64,000 bases of DNA from Deltaproteobacteria bacterium (GCA_016219185.1 JACRBZ010000065.1:1-64000), one strand, 5' to 3'; counted from the first letter of the stretch, positions 1 through 9,627 are shown. Notes: generated by a model not told the origin, from the sequence alone. Program-made: numbers and translations.

Positions 1-525
1 CACGGCCTCGAAAATGTTTCGGAACTGAAGCACCACATGTCTGGCATTTTTCAGGTCATACACCAGATCTTTTCTGCCGATCCCCGCAAATGACAGACAG
101 GCATGATCGACATTTCTGGCGCAGGATGCGTCATGATTGCAAAAATTCGGCGAACCCAGCCCTTTGACAAAGGCCTTGTGAAGGTCCTGAAACGGGCCGC
201 CTCGGTCTGAAAACGCGATGCTCCTGGAGCCGTATTGGTCCGTCACGCTTTTAAGCTTTTCGGCCACGAAATCAAACGCTTCATCCCAACCGACCGGCCG
301 CCATTTCCCCTCTCCCCGCTCGCCAGCACGGATCATGGGGGACTGGGGCCGTTCCCTGTCCATGATCAGGGCCTTTCCCGCAGCTCCCCTGGGGCAGACC
401 GCCCCTTTCATGGCCGGGAAATTCGGATTTCCTTCGATAAATTTGATTTCTCCGTGCTCTGTTTCAACCTGGATCGGGCAGCGGACCGTACACATGCCAC
501 AGATACTGAATGTTTGGGTGGACAT
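1..525 (-). CDS. Molybdopterin-dependent oxidoreductase, catalytic subunit (N-terminal 175 residues, runs off the window)
   Basis: Translating the minus strand from the ATG at 525 gives 175 uninterrupted codons to the window edge. Residues 9-45 hold the N-terminal iron-sulfur motif of the DMSO reductase superfamily (C-x2-C-x3-C, then VCPRG near residue 43), followed by the usual GWDEAFDFVAEKL segment. Around residues 129-146 the protein has NHDASCARN and then DHACLSF, where Cys143 is a candidate Mo/W ligand in place of selenocysteine. This resembles formate dehydrogenase or polysulfide/thiosulfate reductase catalytic subunits; the exact substrate cannot be told from this fragment. No Tat signal is visible, so it is probably cytoplasmic. 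It lies 9 bases downstream of the FmdE-MoeA fusion on the same strand, so the two are probably one operon. Confidence 0.85.
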   Translation of the reverse strand, partial: MSTQTFSICGMCTVRCPIQVETEHGEIKFIEGNPNFPAMKGAVCPRGAAGKALIMDRERPQSPMIRAGERGEGKWRPVGWDEAFDFVAEKLKSVTDQYGSRSIAFSDRGGPFQDLHKAFVKGLGSPNFCNHDASCARNVDHACLSFAGIGRKDLVYDLKNARHVVLQFRNIFEAV

Positions 526-534
526 GGTTTTCTC

Positions 535-2187
535 CTATTTACCGAATGGACATTTCGGATATGAACAGGTTTTGCACTCCAGGCAAAACGCACCGTGCCC
601 CATGCGGGCCAGATCGATCCGGGTAATGGGAACGCCCGCCAGAAGGCGCGGCAGCAACAGATCAAAACTTGTGGTTTTAAAATACAGGGCGCAGGCCGGC
701 ACGCCGATCACCTGCACGGCGCCGATACGCGCCAGCAGCGTCATAGCCCCCGGCACAATGGGCGCACCATAGAGCATGTCTTTTGCACCGGCTTCAATCA
801 ATCCCTGACGGGTGACATCATCCGGATCCACGGAAAGCCCGGCCGTGGTCACCAAAAGATCGGCGCCCGCGGACAGAATCTCCCTGACGCCTTCAAGAAT
901 CGCTTCTTTTTCATCCGGAACAATTTTTGAGTGGACCACGCAGCATCCGTATTTTTCGGTTTTGGCGCGGATAATGGGAATAAAGCGATCCTGGACCAGA
1001 CCCCGGAACACTTCCGTGCCGGTGACCAGGATACCGACCCTTGCATTCCGAAGCGGCAGGATCTGAAAAAGCGGGCCTTCCTGAAGCACCTGCATGGCTT
1101 TTTCAAAATCAACCCTGGGAAGAAAGAGGGGAATCGCACGGGTCCCGGCAAATATCTGACCTTCGCGGATCGTGGAATAGCCTTTTCGGGTGGCACACAT
1201 CACCCCTGATATCCGGTTAAAGATTTCCAGCCGCTGCGCGTTAACCGCCAGCAGCCCGTCACCGGCAGCCAGGAAATTGATTTTGCCTTCACGGGGCGGC
1301 TCCGTATATGTCACGCCTTTTCCGGCCATGGCTTCCGCAAAAGCCAGTGCCGCCTCATCTTCATGCACCCACCCCTCGCCCGGGCCTTTGCCGTCGTCAA
1401 CATACACATGCTGTTTTCCCATCCGATGCAACTGGCAAAGATCGCCGGCACCGATGATCTGCCCTTTTTTAAACACCGGCCCCTTGCTTTCGCCCGGAAC
1501 GATTTCCGTCAGGTCATGGAGGATTTTTTGGCCGATGGAATCCTCGATCGGCGCGGTATGAAGCCGGAGCATGGATGGCGCATCCGCCACCACCAGATAC
1601 GGCGACTGGCCCTGACAGGCGCGGCAGATCCGTCCATGATCCAGGGGATAGGCTTCGCCACAGAGCGGACAGGACGCAATGCGGTCCTTGTGCCGTTTTT
1701 TAAGATACTGCGGCTGAATCGTCACCGGCTCAATACTGCAGATCGCCGAACCCGCTTCCCGAATCTGGTGCATCAAGAGCTTATCGTCCTGTTCTTTTTT
1801 GGGTTTGAGCTTGAAAAACCAGGTATAAATTTCGGAAAACGCCTTGATTTTTCGAGAATCCACAAACACCCGAAAGCCTTGACCCTGATACTTGTCATAG
1901 AGGCTTACGGCATAGCGACCGAGGTTAAAGACCCGGAGCCAGCCGTTTCCGGTCGTGCAGGGGGTCAAGAGTTGTATCGCGTCCGGAAGGCAATATGTGG
2001 TTTCGCTGATCGCGTCAAACAAGGTGCTCGACGGCAGTTTTTGCATGGCAAGATCCACCATGATGCCGCCGATCACAACACCCGGGGCTTTATAGCCGTG
2101 AAACGATTCCACGGCATCCAAAAATTCTTCAAAAGTATATTCGCCGACAGCCGGAGAATGGCCGGGCAAGGGAGTTTGATCTGACAT
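535..2187 (-). CDS. FmdE-like domain fused to a MoeA/MoCF-type molybdopterin-binding domain
   Basis: 550 residues. The N-terminal 150 or so resemble FmdE (segment ESFHGYKAPGVVIGG; the usual HGHxCxG cysteine is Ala here). A zinc-ribbon pair follows near residues 173-195 (CPLCGE and CRACQG). The C-terminal half is a MoCF/MoeA-type molybdopterin-binding fold (VGILVTGTEVF, then a TTAGLSVDPDD segment), the domain that handles molybdopterin during metal insertion. The last 20 residues are cysteine-rich (C-x2-C-x2-C-x4-C), a possible iron-sulfur or metal site. Start ATG at 2187 is preceded by AGGAAAC. Divergent from the exported formate dehydrogenase operon and upstream of a Mo oxidoreductase, so a cofactor-insertion role for those enzymes is the natural inference. 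Confidence 0.85.
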   Translation of the reverse strand: MSDQTPLPGHSPAVGEYTFEEFLDAVESFHGYKAPGVVIGGIMVDLAMQKLPSSTLFDAISETTYCLPDAIQLLTPCTTGNGWLRVFNLGRYAVSLYDKYQGQGFRVFVDSRKIKAFSEIYTWFFKLKPKKEQDDKLLMHQIREAGSAICSIEPVTIQPQYLKKRHKDRIASCPLCGEAYPLDHGRICRACQGQSPYLVVADAPSMLRLHTAPIEDSIGQKILHDLTEIVPGESKGPVFKKGQIIGAGDLCQLHRMGKQHVYVDDGKGPGEGWVHEDEAALAFAEAMAGKGVTYTEPPREGKINFLAAGDGLLAVNAQRLEIFNRISGVMCATRKGYSTIREGQIFAGTRAIPLFLPRVDFEKAMQVLQEGPLFQILPLRNARVGILVTGTEVFRGLVQDRFIPIIRAKTEKYGCCVVHSKIVPDEKEAILEGVREILSAGADLLVTTAGLSVDPDDVTRQGLIEAGAKDMLYGAPIVPGAMTLLARIGAVQVIGVPACALYFKTTSFDLLLPRLLAGVPITRIDLARMGHGAFCLECKTCSYPKCPFGK

Positions 2188-2211
2188 GATTGTTTCCTGG
2201 ATCCTGTTTTT

Positions 2212-2235
2212 CGTTATGCCATTATTGACTTACCG
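2212..2235 (+). promoter_or_regulatory. 24-bp element shared with the region upstream of the second formate dehydrogenase
   Basis: Reads CGTTATGCCAT then TATTGACTTACCG. It matches 20 of 24 positions at 39179-39202, where the outer arms form a perfect inverted repeat (CGATATG and CATATCG around a 10-base centre). Here the arms are imperfect. It overlaps the -35 box proposed for the operon starting at 2312. A CGnTAT...ATAnCG layout is reminiscent of Mo-responsive (ModE-type) sites, but that link is inference. Confidence 0.5.
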
Positions 2236-2252
2236 AATTTGATGAGATAAAC
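2225..2252 (+). promoter_or_regulatory. Putative sigma70-type promoter of the exported formate dehydrogenase operon
   Basis: TTGACT, a 16-base spacer, then ATAAAC, followed about 60 bases downstream by the strong ribosome site AAAGGAGGAAG of the gene at 2312. It lies inside the 24-bp element described at 2212. Confidence 0.4.
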
Positions 2253-2311
2253 GGATACTAGCGTCACTCAATTTATCACCTTTTATCGGATTACGAAAGG
2301 AGGAAGATGAC

Positions 2312-5300
2312 ATGAAGGTTACCCGCCGAGAGTTTTTGGCCCTTTCCTGCCAGATCGGAGCCGGCATTGCGCTGTCCGGCTGCCTCGGAATCGACATGAA
2401 GCCTACCCTGGATTATGTCGAGGAAGTCCGGAAAATGGACAGGATCAAGACCGCCAAGCAGACCACATCGCTCTGTTATTACTGTTCGGTCACCTGCGGC
2501 CTGATCTGCGGCTCTGACCCCAAAACCGGAAAAATCTTCAATATCGAGGGAGACCCGGACCATCCCATCAGCGAAGGGTCGTTGTGCGCCAAGGGTGCAG
2601 GGATGTTTCAAACCACGGAAATCAACGAACATCGTCTGACCAAGGTCCTTTACCGTGCTCCTTTCAGTGATAAATGGGAGACCAAACCCATGGATTGGGC
2701 CGTGAAAGAAATCGCCAAAAAAATAAAAACCCTCCGGGATAAAGATTTCATCACGCAAAACGCCAAGGGTCAGGTCGTCAACCGAATGGAGACCATCGCC
2801 CACATGGGAAGCTCCAAGATCGACAATGAAGAATGCTGGTCGGTCACCACCATGATGCGGGCACTGGGCCTGGTGCAGCTCGATCATCAGGCAAGGGTCT
2901 GACACGCGCCCACGGTTGCGGCTCTGGGAGAGTCGTTCGGACGCGGCGCAATGACCAATCACTGGATTGACATTCAGCACAGTGACTGTATTCTGATCAT
3001 GGGCAGCAATGCCGCGGAAAACCACCCCATCTCCTTCAAATGGGTTTTAAGGGCCAAGGAAAAAGGCGCAAAACTCATTAATGTCGACCCCAGATTCACC
3101 CGGACTTCGTCTCAGGCGGACGTCTACACCGCGCTTCGCTCCGGCACGGACATCGCTTTTCTGGGCGGCATGATCAAGTACATCCTGGATAACGACAAAT
3201 ATTTCCATGAATATGTGGAAAATTATACCAACGCCGCTTTTATCGTCAATGATAAATTCGGTTTCAACGACGGCATTTTTTCAGGCTATGATTCGACCAC
3301 CCGGAAATACGACAAGTCCTCCTGGTCCTATAAAACCGATGCCGCAGGTCTTCCTGAAAAAGACCCCTCTTTTCAGCACCCGCAGTGCGTGCTCCAGCTT
3401 CTTAAAAAGCATTATTCCCGCTATAACCTTGAAAAAGTCTCATCCATCACCGGAACTCCGGAAAATGATCTGAAAACGGTCTATGACCTGTATGCCGCGA
3501 CCGGGGTGCGGGACAAGGCCGGAACCATCATGTACGCCCTGGGCTGGACCCAGCATACCGTCGGCTCCCAGAACATCCGCACCATGTCCATCATTCAGCT
3601 TCTTTTGGGAAATATCGGCATTTGCGGCGGCGGCGTCAACGCCCTTCGCGGAGAGCCGAATGTTCAGGGCTCGACGGATCACGCCATTTTGACGAACATC
3701 CTTCCCGGTTATCTGAGCGCACCGACAGCTTCCCAGGCAACGCTTCAAACCTATATGGATAAAACCACGCCCAAATTTCCGGACCCCCGCTCCGCCAACT
3801 GGAAGCAGAACTACCCCAAGTACATGGTCAGCCTGCTGAAGGCCTGGTTTGGAGACAAGGCTGTCAAGGACAATGATTTCGGATATCAGTGGCTTCCCAA
3901 GATCGATGACGGACAGGATGCCACGCTCCTTTCGATGGTGGACGGCATGTATGACGGAAAAGTCAAGGGCTTTGTCGTTATCGGCCAGAACCCGGCATGC
4001 AGCATTCCCAACAGCAACAAGGTCCGCCAGGCCATGACCAACCTGGACTGGCATGTCCATATGAATATTTTCGACAATGAAACCGCTTCGTTCTGGAAAG
4101 GACCGGGACTGGATCCCAAAACCGTCAAAACCGAGGTGTTTTTGCTGCCGGCGGCCGCATCCATGGAAAAAGAAGGCAGCATGTCCAACAGCGGCCGGTG
4201 GGTCCAGTGGAAATACAAGGCATGCCCTCCCCCGCAGGATGCCCTGTCCGTGGGCGATTGGATATTCCGGCTGATGTCCGAAGTCAAATCGCTGTACCGG
4301 AAGGAAGGGGGCACCTACCCGGACCCGGTTCTGAACCTTAAATGGGATTACAGCGATGACAAGGGCATGTTCGATCCGGTCAAGGTCGCCAAAACCATCA
4401 ATGGCTATTTTCTGGAAGATGTGACGGTTGCGGATAAAACCTACAAAAAAGGGGAATGTGTCCCCTCTTTTGCCTTTCTGCAGACCGACGGCAAGACATC
4501 GAGCGGCAACTGGATTTACGCCGGAAGCTTTGGCCAGGACGGGACCAACATGATGGCCCGTCGAAAAAAGGATGACCCCACCGGACTCGGGCTTTACCCG
4601 CAATGGTCCTGGTGCTGGCCGGTGAATCGCCGGATTATTTACAACCGGGCATCCGTTGATATGAACGGGAAACCCTTCAATCCCAAGCGGCCGCTTCTGG
4701 CCTGGACAGACGGCAAATGGGTGGGCGATGTCCCGGACGGCCCCTGGCCGCCCATGGCGGACAAGGAAAAAGGCCGGTACCCCTTTATCATGAAACCGGA
4801 AGGCATGGCATCCCTGTTTGGACCCGGCATGGTCGAAGGGCCGTTCCCCGAACACTATGAACCGCTGGAAAGCCCGATGTCCAAAAACCCCATGTCCGGC
4901 CAGATGTCCAATCCGGCCATCAAGATCTTCTCCCGGGAATGCGACCGGTTCGCCGGGTGCGATCCCAGATTCCCGTTTGTCTGTACGACCTATACGAGTA
5001 CGGAACACTGGTGCACCGGCGCCATTACCCGGTGGCAGTCCTGGCTGACCGAGGCCCAGCCCCAGGCGTATGTTGAAATCAGCGAGGAACTGGCGCAGAT
5101 CAAGGGGATCAAAAACGGGGAAATGGTCAAAGTCGAATCCCTTCGCGGGTCCGTGGACTGCGTGGCCATGGTCACGACCCGGTTCCGTCCGTTTAAAATC
5201 GGGGATCAGATCATTCACCAGGTCGGCACCACATTCAATTATGGCTGGCTCTATCCCAAGGATTGCGGCGATTCCGCGAATCTTCTCACACCGACCGTCG

Positions 5301-5368
5301 GGGACGCCAACACCATGACGCCGGAATACAAGGCATTCATGGTCAATGTCAGCAAAAAGGAGGCGTGA
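2312..5368 (+). CDS. fdnG: Selenocysteine formate dehydrogenase, catalytic (alpha) subunit, Tat-exported
   Basis: One 1018-residue product read through the in-frame TGA at 2900-2902 (selenocysteine at residue 197, context QARV-U-HAPTV). It oxidises formate to CO2 at a Mo/W bis-pterin centre. The N-terminus carries a twin-arginine signal (TRREFLALS), so the protein is exported to the periplasm. The [4Fe-4S] motif CYYCSVTCGLICG lies near residue 55. The residues after the TGA follow the E. coli FdnG pattern closely (HAPTVAALG, then FGRGAMTNHW). Ribosome site GGAGGAAG precedes the ATG. The iron-sulfur subunit starts 2 bases after the stop. No cytochrome b or c subunit follows, so it is probably a soluble periplasmic FdhAB dimer passing electrons to c-type cytochromes, as in Desulfovibrio. 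Confidence 0.95.
2919..2935 (+). promoter_or_regulatory. SECIS-like hairpin for selenocysteine insertion
   Basis: CGGCTCT and AGAGTCG form a 7-bp stem (one G-U pair) with a GGG loop, 16 bases after the UGA at 2900. Placement just downstream of the codon is the bacterial arrangement recognised by SelB. Confidence 0.7.
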
Positions 5369-5369
5369 T

Positions 5370-6017
5370 ATGGCTGAAGGAAAATCCATTCTGGTTGACA
5401 CTTCAAAATGCACGGCCTGCCGGGGATGCCAGGTGGCCTGTAAACAGTGGAACCGGCTTGCCGGAACCAAGACCCGGAACATGGGCAGTTATCAGAACCC
5501 GCAGGATGTTTCCGCCGATACCTGGAAACTGGTCCGTTTTTCGGAAGGAAAAACCGACAAGGGCAAGCCTTACTGGTATTTTTTCTCGGAGCAGTGCCGT
5601 CACTGCGTGGATCCGCCCTGCAAGGCAACCGCGGGCTATGAGGAGGCCATCTACCAGGACCCGCAGACCGGAGCGGTGATTTACACCGAAAAAACCAAGG
5701 AGCTGGATGCAAAGGCCATCATCGAATCCTGCCCTTACAATATCCCGCGCCAGTGTGAAAAAACCAGGGCGCTTTTCAAATGCACGATGTGCGTGGACAG
5801 GATTTCCGGCGGTGAAATGCCGGCCTGCGTCAAAACCTGTCCGACCGGGGCCATGGCATTCGGAGAAAGAAGCGCCATTCTGGAAAAAGCCGGACAGCGC
5901 GTGACCGAGCTGAAGCAGGCTTTTCCCAAAGCAAGAGCCATTGATCCGGATGATGTGCGGGTCATTTATATCGTAACAGATGATCCGGTAAAATACCATC
6001 AATACGCAGCAAGCTGA
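5370..6017 (+). CDS. fdhB: Formate dehydrogenase iron-sulfur (beta) subunit
   Basis: 215 residues from the ATG at 5370, chosen because AAAAGGAGGCG lies just before it; an upstream in-frame start at 5346 would overlap the alpha-subunit gene and skip this site. Ferredoxin-type cysteine motifs appear in order: CTACRGCQVAC near residue 14, CRHCVDPPC near 74, CPYNIPRQC near 121, and CTMCVDR followed by CVKTCPTGA near 138-160, enough for four [4Fe-4S] clusters. It carries electrons from the selenocysteine subunit outward. Unlike E. coli FdnH there is no C-terminal membrane helix, which fits a soluble periplasmic enzyme co-exported with the Tat-tagged alpha subunit. Translationally coupled to the gene before it. 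Confidence 0.93.
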   Translation: MAEGKSILVDTSKCTACRGCQVACKQWNRLAGTKTRNMGSYQNPQDVSADTWKLVRFSEGKTDKGKPYWYFFSEQCRHCVDPPCKATAGYEEAIYQDPQTGAVIYTEKTKELDAKAIIESCPYNIPRQCEKTRALFKCTMCVDRISGGEMPACVKTCPTGAMAFGERSAILEKAGQRVTELKQAFPKARAIDPDDVRVIYIVTDDPVKYHQYAAS

Positions 6018-6037
6018 AAAACGCCCCGCTCACCAAC

Positions 6038-6066
6038 GAGCCGCCCGAAAAGCCTTCGGGCGGCTC
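6038..6066 (+). terminator. Hairpin after the fdhAB genes
   Basis: GAGCCGCCCGAA and TTCGGGCGGCTC make a perfect 12-bp stem with a 5-base loop; the tail (TCTCTGTTT) is only moderately T-rich. It lies between fdhB and fdhE and may reduce rather than stop transcription into fdhE. Confidence 0.7.
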
Positions 6067-6085
6067 TCTCTGTTTCCGGAGTGCC

Positions 6086-6967
6086 ATGATGATTTCACAA
6101 CCTACCGCCGAAAATATTGAAGCAGCCATTGAGGACATCCGGAAAAAAAAGCCGGCATTTGCAAATATTGCGAAAGCCTTCAGAGAACTGCTGATCCGGC
6201 GCGCCCTCCTCAAGGCTGAGATGGCTTTGCCCGATCAGGTGTTTAAACCCGATCCGGTGCGTTTTTCCCAGGGCGTTTCCGTGTGGCTGCAGGACAGTCT
6301 GATTTTTTCGGAAGATTACCCGCGCAAAGCCATTGACCGATTGTTTCCGGCAATGGGAAAAGGGTTCCCCCGGATCGCCCCTGACCTGAACATCCTTAAA
6401 ACGGCCATCACCAAGAAGCGGTTTGCGCCGGAGACGATCATCGAAGCGATCCTGAAGGGCCAAGAAGATCTCGTTACCGAAACCGCTTCCCGGCTGGGGA
6501 TGGCTCCCGGACTGCTGCAATTTGTCTCCCTGCAGGTAATGAAGCCTTTTCTCGAAAAACTATCCGAAGCCATGGCCCCCCGGATCGCACATCTGGATTG
6601 GCACCGGGGAAACTGTCCAATTTGCGGCGCTTATCCGGAGCTCAGTTTTCTGTCAACCGACGCCGGGCAGCGCTGGCTGAGATGTTCGGTCTGCGCCCAT
6701 TCCTGGCGATATATCCGAACCCGGTGCCCGGCATGTGAAAACGACGATCAAAGCCGGATGGAAACGCTTTTTATTGAAGATCTGCCGCAGGAACGGGCGG
6801 AACTTTGCCACCGGTGCAAGCACTATATCGTCTCGCTGGATCTTCGAAAATGTCCGCAGCCTGTCGTGTTTGAAACAGCGACACTTACAATGATCCATCT
6901 GGATGTGATCAGCCAGAACAAAGGCTATGTTCCGATGGCGACATCGGCCTGGAACATGATGAATTAA
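6086..6967 (+). CDS. fdhE: FdhE, formate dehydrogenase maturation protein
   Basis: 293 residues, the usual FdhE length. The C-terminal half carries rubredoxin-like metal sites in the family order: CPICG (near residue 176), CSVC (near 202), CPAC (near 215) and CHRC (near 240). FdhE proteins help assemble periplasmic formate dehydrogenases before Tat export. The position directly after the exported enzyme supports this. An ATGATG at 6086-6091 leaves the start ambiguous by one codon. The gene follows a strong hairpin, so expression may be lower than that of the structural genes. Confidence 0.93.
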   Translation: MMISQPTAENIEAAIEDIRKKKPAFANIAKAFRELLIRRALLKAEMALPDQVFKPDPVRFSQGVSVWLQDSLIFSEDYPRKAIDRLFPAMGKGFPRIAPDLNILKTAITKKRFAPETIIEAILKGQEDLVTETASRLGMAPGLLQFVSLQVMKPFLEKLSEAMAPRIAHLDWHRGNCPICGAYPELSFLSTDAGQRWLRCSVCAHSWRYIRTRCPACENDDQSRMETLFIEDLPQERAELCHRCKHYIVSLDLRKCPQPVVFETATLTMIHLDVISQNKGYVPMATSAWNMMN

Positions 6968-7001
6968 ACACATGCCGGCAACTCGAGTGCCGCGCGGATG
7001 C

Positions 7002-7031
7002 GCATGGGGGCGCCAAATGACGCCCCCATGC
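7002..7031 (+). terminator. Hairpin after fdhE
   Basis: GCATGGGGGCG and CGCCCCCATGC form a perfect 11-bp stem with an 8-base loop, 35 bases after the fdhE stop. There is no T-run, so it may act in either direction or with Rho. Confidence 0.55.
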
Positions 7032-7364
7032 ATCTATCCCAAAAGCCTTCTATTTCTCCGATCTTTTCCGATAAACACAGCGTCATCCTGACCATCCCGC
7101 CTGGAACTTCAGGGATGATTCCGGCTCTGACGGTCACTGCCTCTTTCCCATCAGATGAATTCTAAAAAACCCGCACGACCTCATTGCGCCGTGGGGCTCC
7201 AGATATCGTTGTAATTGCATTATCCCCCCCTGTCCATGACCAATCGTCCGAACATCTAGTATATCCTCATTTTAGTTCCGACACCCGGCCATCCCACCGA
7301 CAATCCGCAGCAGTGCTGAAAGAATGTTGCTGGACGGAAACATGGGCATCCTTTTAAAATTATA
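7032..7364. other. Intergenic region with no recognised gene
   Basis: About 330 bases between the fdhE hairpin and the cluster 1 promoter. It contains a short inverted repeat (CATCCC and GGGATG near 7096-7119) but no open frame with family resemblance and no RNA family that can be named by eye. Confidence 0.5.
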
Positions 7365-7395
7365 TATTGACATTTATAAAATACATTATTATAAA
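7365..7395 (+). promoter_or_regulatory. Promoter of the cluster 1 TonB receptor operon
   Basis: TTGACA (7367-7372), a 17-base spacer and TATAAA (7390-7395) give a near-consensus sigma70 promoter. The segment TATTGACATTTATAAAA (7365-7381) is found again, identical over 17 bases, on the minus strand at 34780-34796 upstream of a DUF364-modA-modB operon. The predicted leader to the ATG at 7588 is about 185 bases. Confidence 0.65.
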
Positions 7396-7450
7396 AAATG
7401 ACGTTTTAAAAATTAGTTTTCGTCACCAGGATATACGTGCCCGATTTTTT

Positions 7451-7507
7451 ATGATGGTTGAAAATTCAGGTATCCAGACACTGAACACCTGCCTGTGGAT
7501 CACATGA
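7451..7507 (+). CDS. Possible 18-residue leader peptide
   Basis: ATG ATG GTT ... TGA inside the long leader of the TonB receptor operon encodes MMVENSGIQTLNTCLWIT. No clear ribosome site precedes it. Listed because the leader is unusually long; it may be chance. Confidence 0.15.
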   Translation: MMVENSGIQTLNTCLWIT

Positions 7508-7587
7508 GAATATACGCTGTCATGGCGTTATGCGGATATTGTTTTAAATCATCAGGACTTTTTTAACACGGGAAGCGGAGGAAGAAA

Positions 7588-9627
7588 ATGATCGGGCAAT
7601 ACGCAGGGTGTGTCAGGGTGGCCATGGCCATTGGTCTGCTGATTCTGGCGGAAATGACGCCGGGGGCAGCAGCGGAAACATCGGAAAATAAAAACGAGGT
7701 CATCCAAAATCAGGTTTTCACCCTGGGTGAAGTTGAAGTCGTTGGAACTGCCGAAGGAAACAAAAACGTTACAACGGAAAGGGTTTATGGCGACGAAATG
7801 CGGCTATTCAACAGGGATAATCTGGCCGATGCCGTAAACCTTCTGCCGGGTGTCACGCTGTCCGAAACGGGCGCAAGAAACGAAAAGATGATATATATCC
7901 GAGGCTTTGACATTAAGCATGTCCCCATGTTCATGGATGGCATTCCCATCTATGTTCCCTATGACGGCTATCCGGACCTGGCCCGTTTCAATACATTCGA
8001 CCTGTCGGAAATAATCGTCTCCAAAGGGTTCACATCCGTCCTTTACGGTCCCAACACCATGGGCGGCGCTATCAATATGGTTTCCCGCAGACCTGTCAAG
8101 AACTTCGAAGTCAGCGCCGGCGCGGGTTATGCTTCGGGAGATGCTTTCCAGAGTTATGCCAATTTCGGAAGCAATCAGGGAACCTGGTATGCTCAGGGAG
8201 GCGGTGCGTACAGTACCACCGACCATTTCGACGTTTCCCAGGATTTTACGCCGACAAAAGTACAGGGAAACGGAGAGCGGGTCAATTCCTACCAGACCGA
8301 CAAAAAAGGAAATGTAAAATTGGGGCTGACCCCGAACGAAACGGATGAATACGCCGTCAGCTATATCAATCAGCAAGGCGTAAAGGGGGTCCCGCCGTAT
8401 ACGGGGACCGATTCCCGCAATACACCCAAATACTGGCAATGGCCCTACTGGAACAAGGAAAGCGTCTATTTAAATACCAATACCTCCGTCTGGGACAGCA
8501 ACTACATCAAGTCAAGGCTGTTTTACGACACCTTTAAAAACTCGCTCTATGCTTATGACGATGCAACCTACAGCACGATGAATAAACCAAGCTCATTCAA
8601 GAGCTGGTATGATGACTTTACCTATGGCGGTTCGATGGAAATCGGTACCCGATACTTCTCGAACAACCTGATCAAGGCCGCATTTCATTACAAAGAGGAT
8701 ATTCACCGGGAACATAACGAAGGCAATCCGATTCAGCATTTTGAAGATAGTATCATGTCAATCGGGCTTGAAGACACCATTGACATTACCAAAAAATTCT
8801 ACACGATTCTTGGCGCCAGTTATGACACGGTAAACACGATAGAGGCCCAGAATCTGGATTCCAAGACGAAAACCTTGAAAGATTTCCCCACCGACAACAC
8901 CTCGACATTCAATCCACAAGCAGGGCTTTTCTATAAGCTGACCGATACGGACACCGTCCATACTTCCGTGGCGGAAAAATCGAGGCTTCCTTCCATCAAG
9001 GACAAATATTCCTATCGATTGGGGACATCATTGCCCAACCCTGACCTCAAGGCTGAAAAATCCATCAATTATGAAGTCGGCTATCTGGGTTTTCTCGTTG
9101 ACAAGTTTACGATCGAGACCAATGTGTTCTTCAGCGATGTCACGGATTTCATCCTGCTCAAAACGATTCCCGATCCCGGCAATTCCGGAAAAACGATCAA
9201 CCAGAATCAAAACATCGGCAATATTTATCAATATGGTGCTGAATTCGGCGTATCCGGACAACTGCTGACAAGCCTCAAAGGCGGTTTCAACTACACATAC
9301 ATTCAATATCAAAACGAAAGCGGAACAGACCAGTTGCTGAATATCCCCAATCATAAGCTCTTTACCTATCTGCAATATTTTCTTCCCTTAAACGGATTGA
9401 GTCTTCTGGGTTCCGTCGAATACAACGGGGACCGGTACAGCTCATCCGATGCTGTTCGCGTTGCGAATTCATATACGCTGGTAAATGCCAAGGCCATTTA
9501 TGAAATGTCCCATGGCTTTTCCATTGAAGGCGGTGTGAACAACCTCACCGATGAGAATTATGCACTGGAAGAAGGATTTCCCCTGGAAGGACGTAGTTAT
9601 TTTGTGAATGTGTCGTATAAATACTGA
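7588..9627 (+). CDS. TonB-dependent outer membrane receptor (cluster 1)
   Basis: 679 residues. A signal peptide (about residues 1-30, ending GAAAE) is followed by a plug domain (NLADAVNLLPGVTLSETG, YIRGFD, VLYGPNTMGGAINMVSR) and a long beta-barrel with regular aromatic strands, ending in aromatic SYKY. Such receptors import metal complexes, cobalamin or other scarce ligands using energy from TonB. Strong ribosome site GCGGAGGAAG. The tonB gene overlaps its 3' end, and an FecCD-type importer lies downstream, so it is probably the outer-membrane entry point of a cluster 1 uptake route. The ligand is not shown by sequence; the Mo-related neighbours suggest a Mo/W complex. Confidence 0.93.
   Translation: MIGQYAGCVRVAMAIGLLILAEMTPGAAAETSENKNEVIQNQVFTLGEVEVVGTAEGNKNVTTERVYGDEMRLFNRDNLADAVNLLPGVTLSETGARNEKMIYIRGFDIKHVPMFMDGIPIYVPYDGYPDLARFNTFDLSEIIVSKGFTSVLYGPNTMGGAINMVSRRPVKNFEVSAGAGYASGDAFQSYANFGSNQGTWYAQGGGAYSTTDHFDVSQDFTPTKVQGNGERVNSYQTDKKGNVKLGLTPNETDEYAVSYINQQGVKGVPPYTGTDSRNTPKYWQWPYWNKESVYLNTNTSVWDSNYIKSRLFYDTFKNSLYAYDDATYSTMNKPSSFKSWYDDFTYGGSMEIGTRYFSNNLIKAAFHYKEDIHREHNEGNPIQHFEDSIMSIGLEDTIDITKKFYTILGASYDTVNTIEAQNLDSKTKTLKDFPTDNTSTFNPQAGLFYKLTDTDTVHTSVAEKSRLPSIKDKYSYRLGTSLPNPDLKAEKSINYEVGYLGFLVDKFTIETNVFFSDVTDFILLKTIPDPGNSGKTINQNQNIGNIYQYGAEFGVSGQLLTSLKGGFNYTYIQYQNESGTDQLLNIPNHKLFTYLQYFLPLNGLSLLGSVEYNGDRYSSSDAVRVANSYTLVNAKAIYEMSHGFSIEGGVNNLTDENYALEEGFPLEGRSYFVNVSYKY

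Noticed and set aside
1363..2184. 273-codon plus-strand frame
   Set aside because: Antisense to the FmdE-MoeA fusion, which has clear domain motifs; no recognisable product.
2900..2902. TGA as a nonsense mutation splitting the formate dehydrogenase
   Set aside because: The flanking residues match the selenocysteine site of known enzymes, a SECIS-like hairpin follows, the same arrangement occurs in two other genes and selA is in the window.
3440..5482. 680-codon open frame on the minus strand
   Set aside because: It is antisense to the exported formate dehydrogenase and its iron-sulfur subunit, has no family features and is rich in His/Arg/Gly, as expected from the codon bias of the real gene.
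7032..7587. Known riboswitch (cobalamin or Moco) upstream of the TonB receptor
   Set aside because: No conserved core of either family could be identified by eye; left as an open question about the leader.
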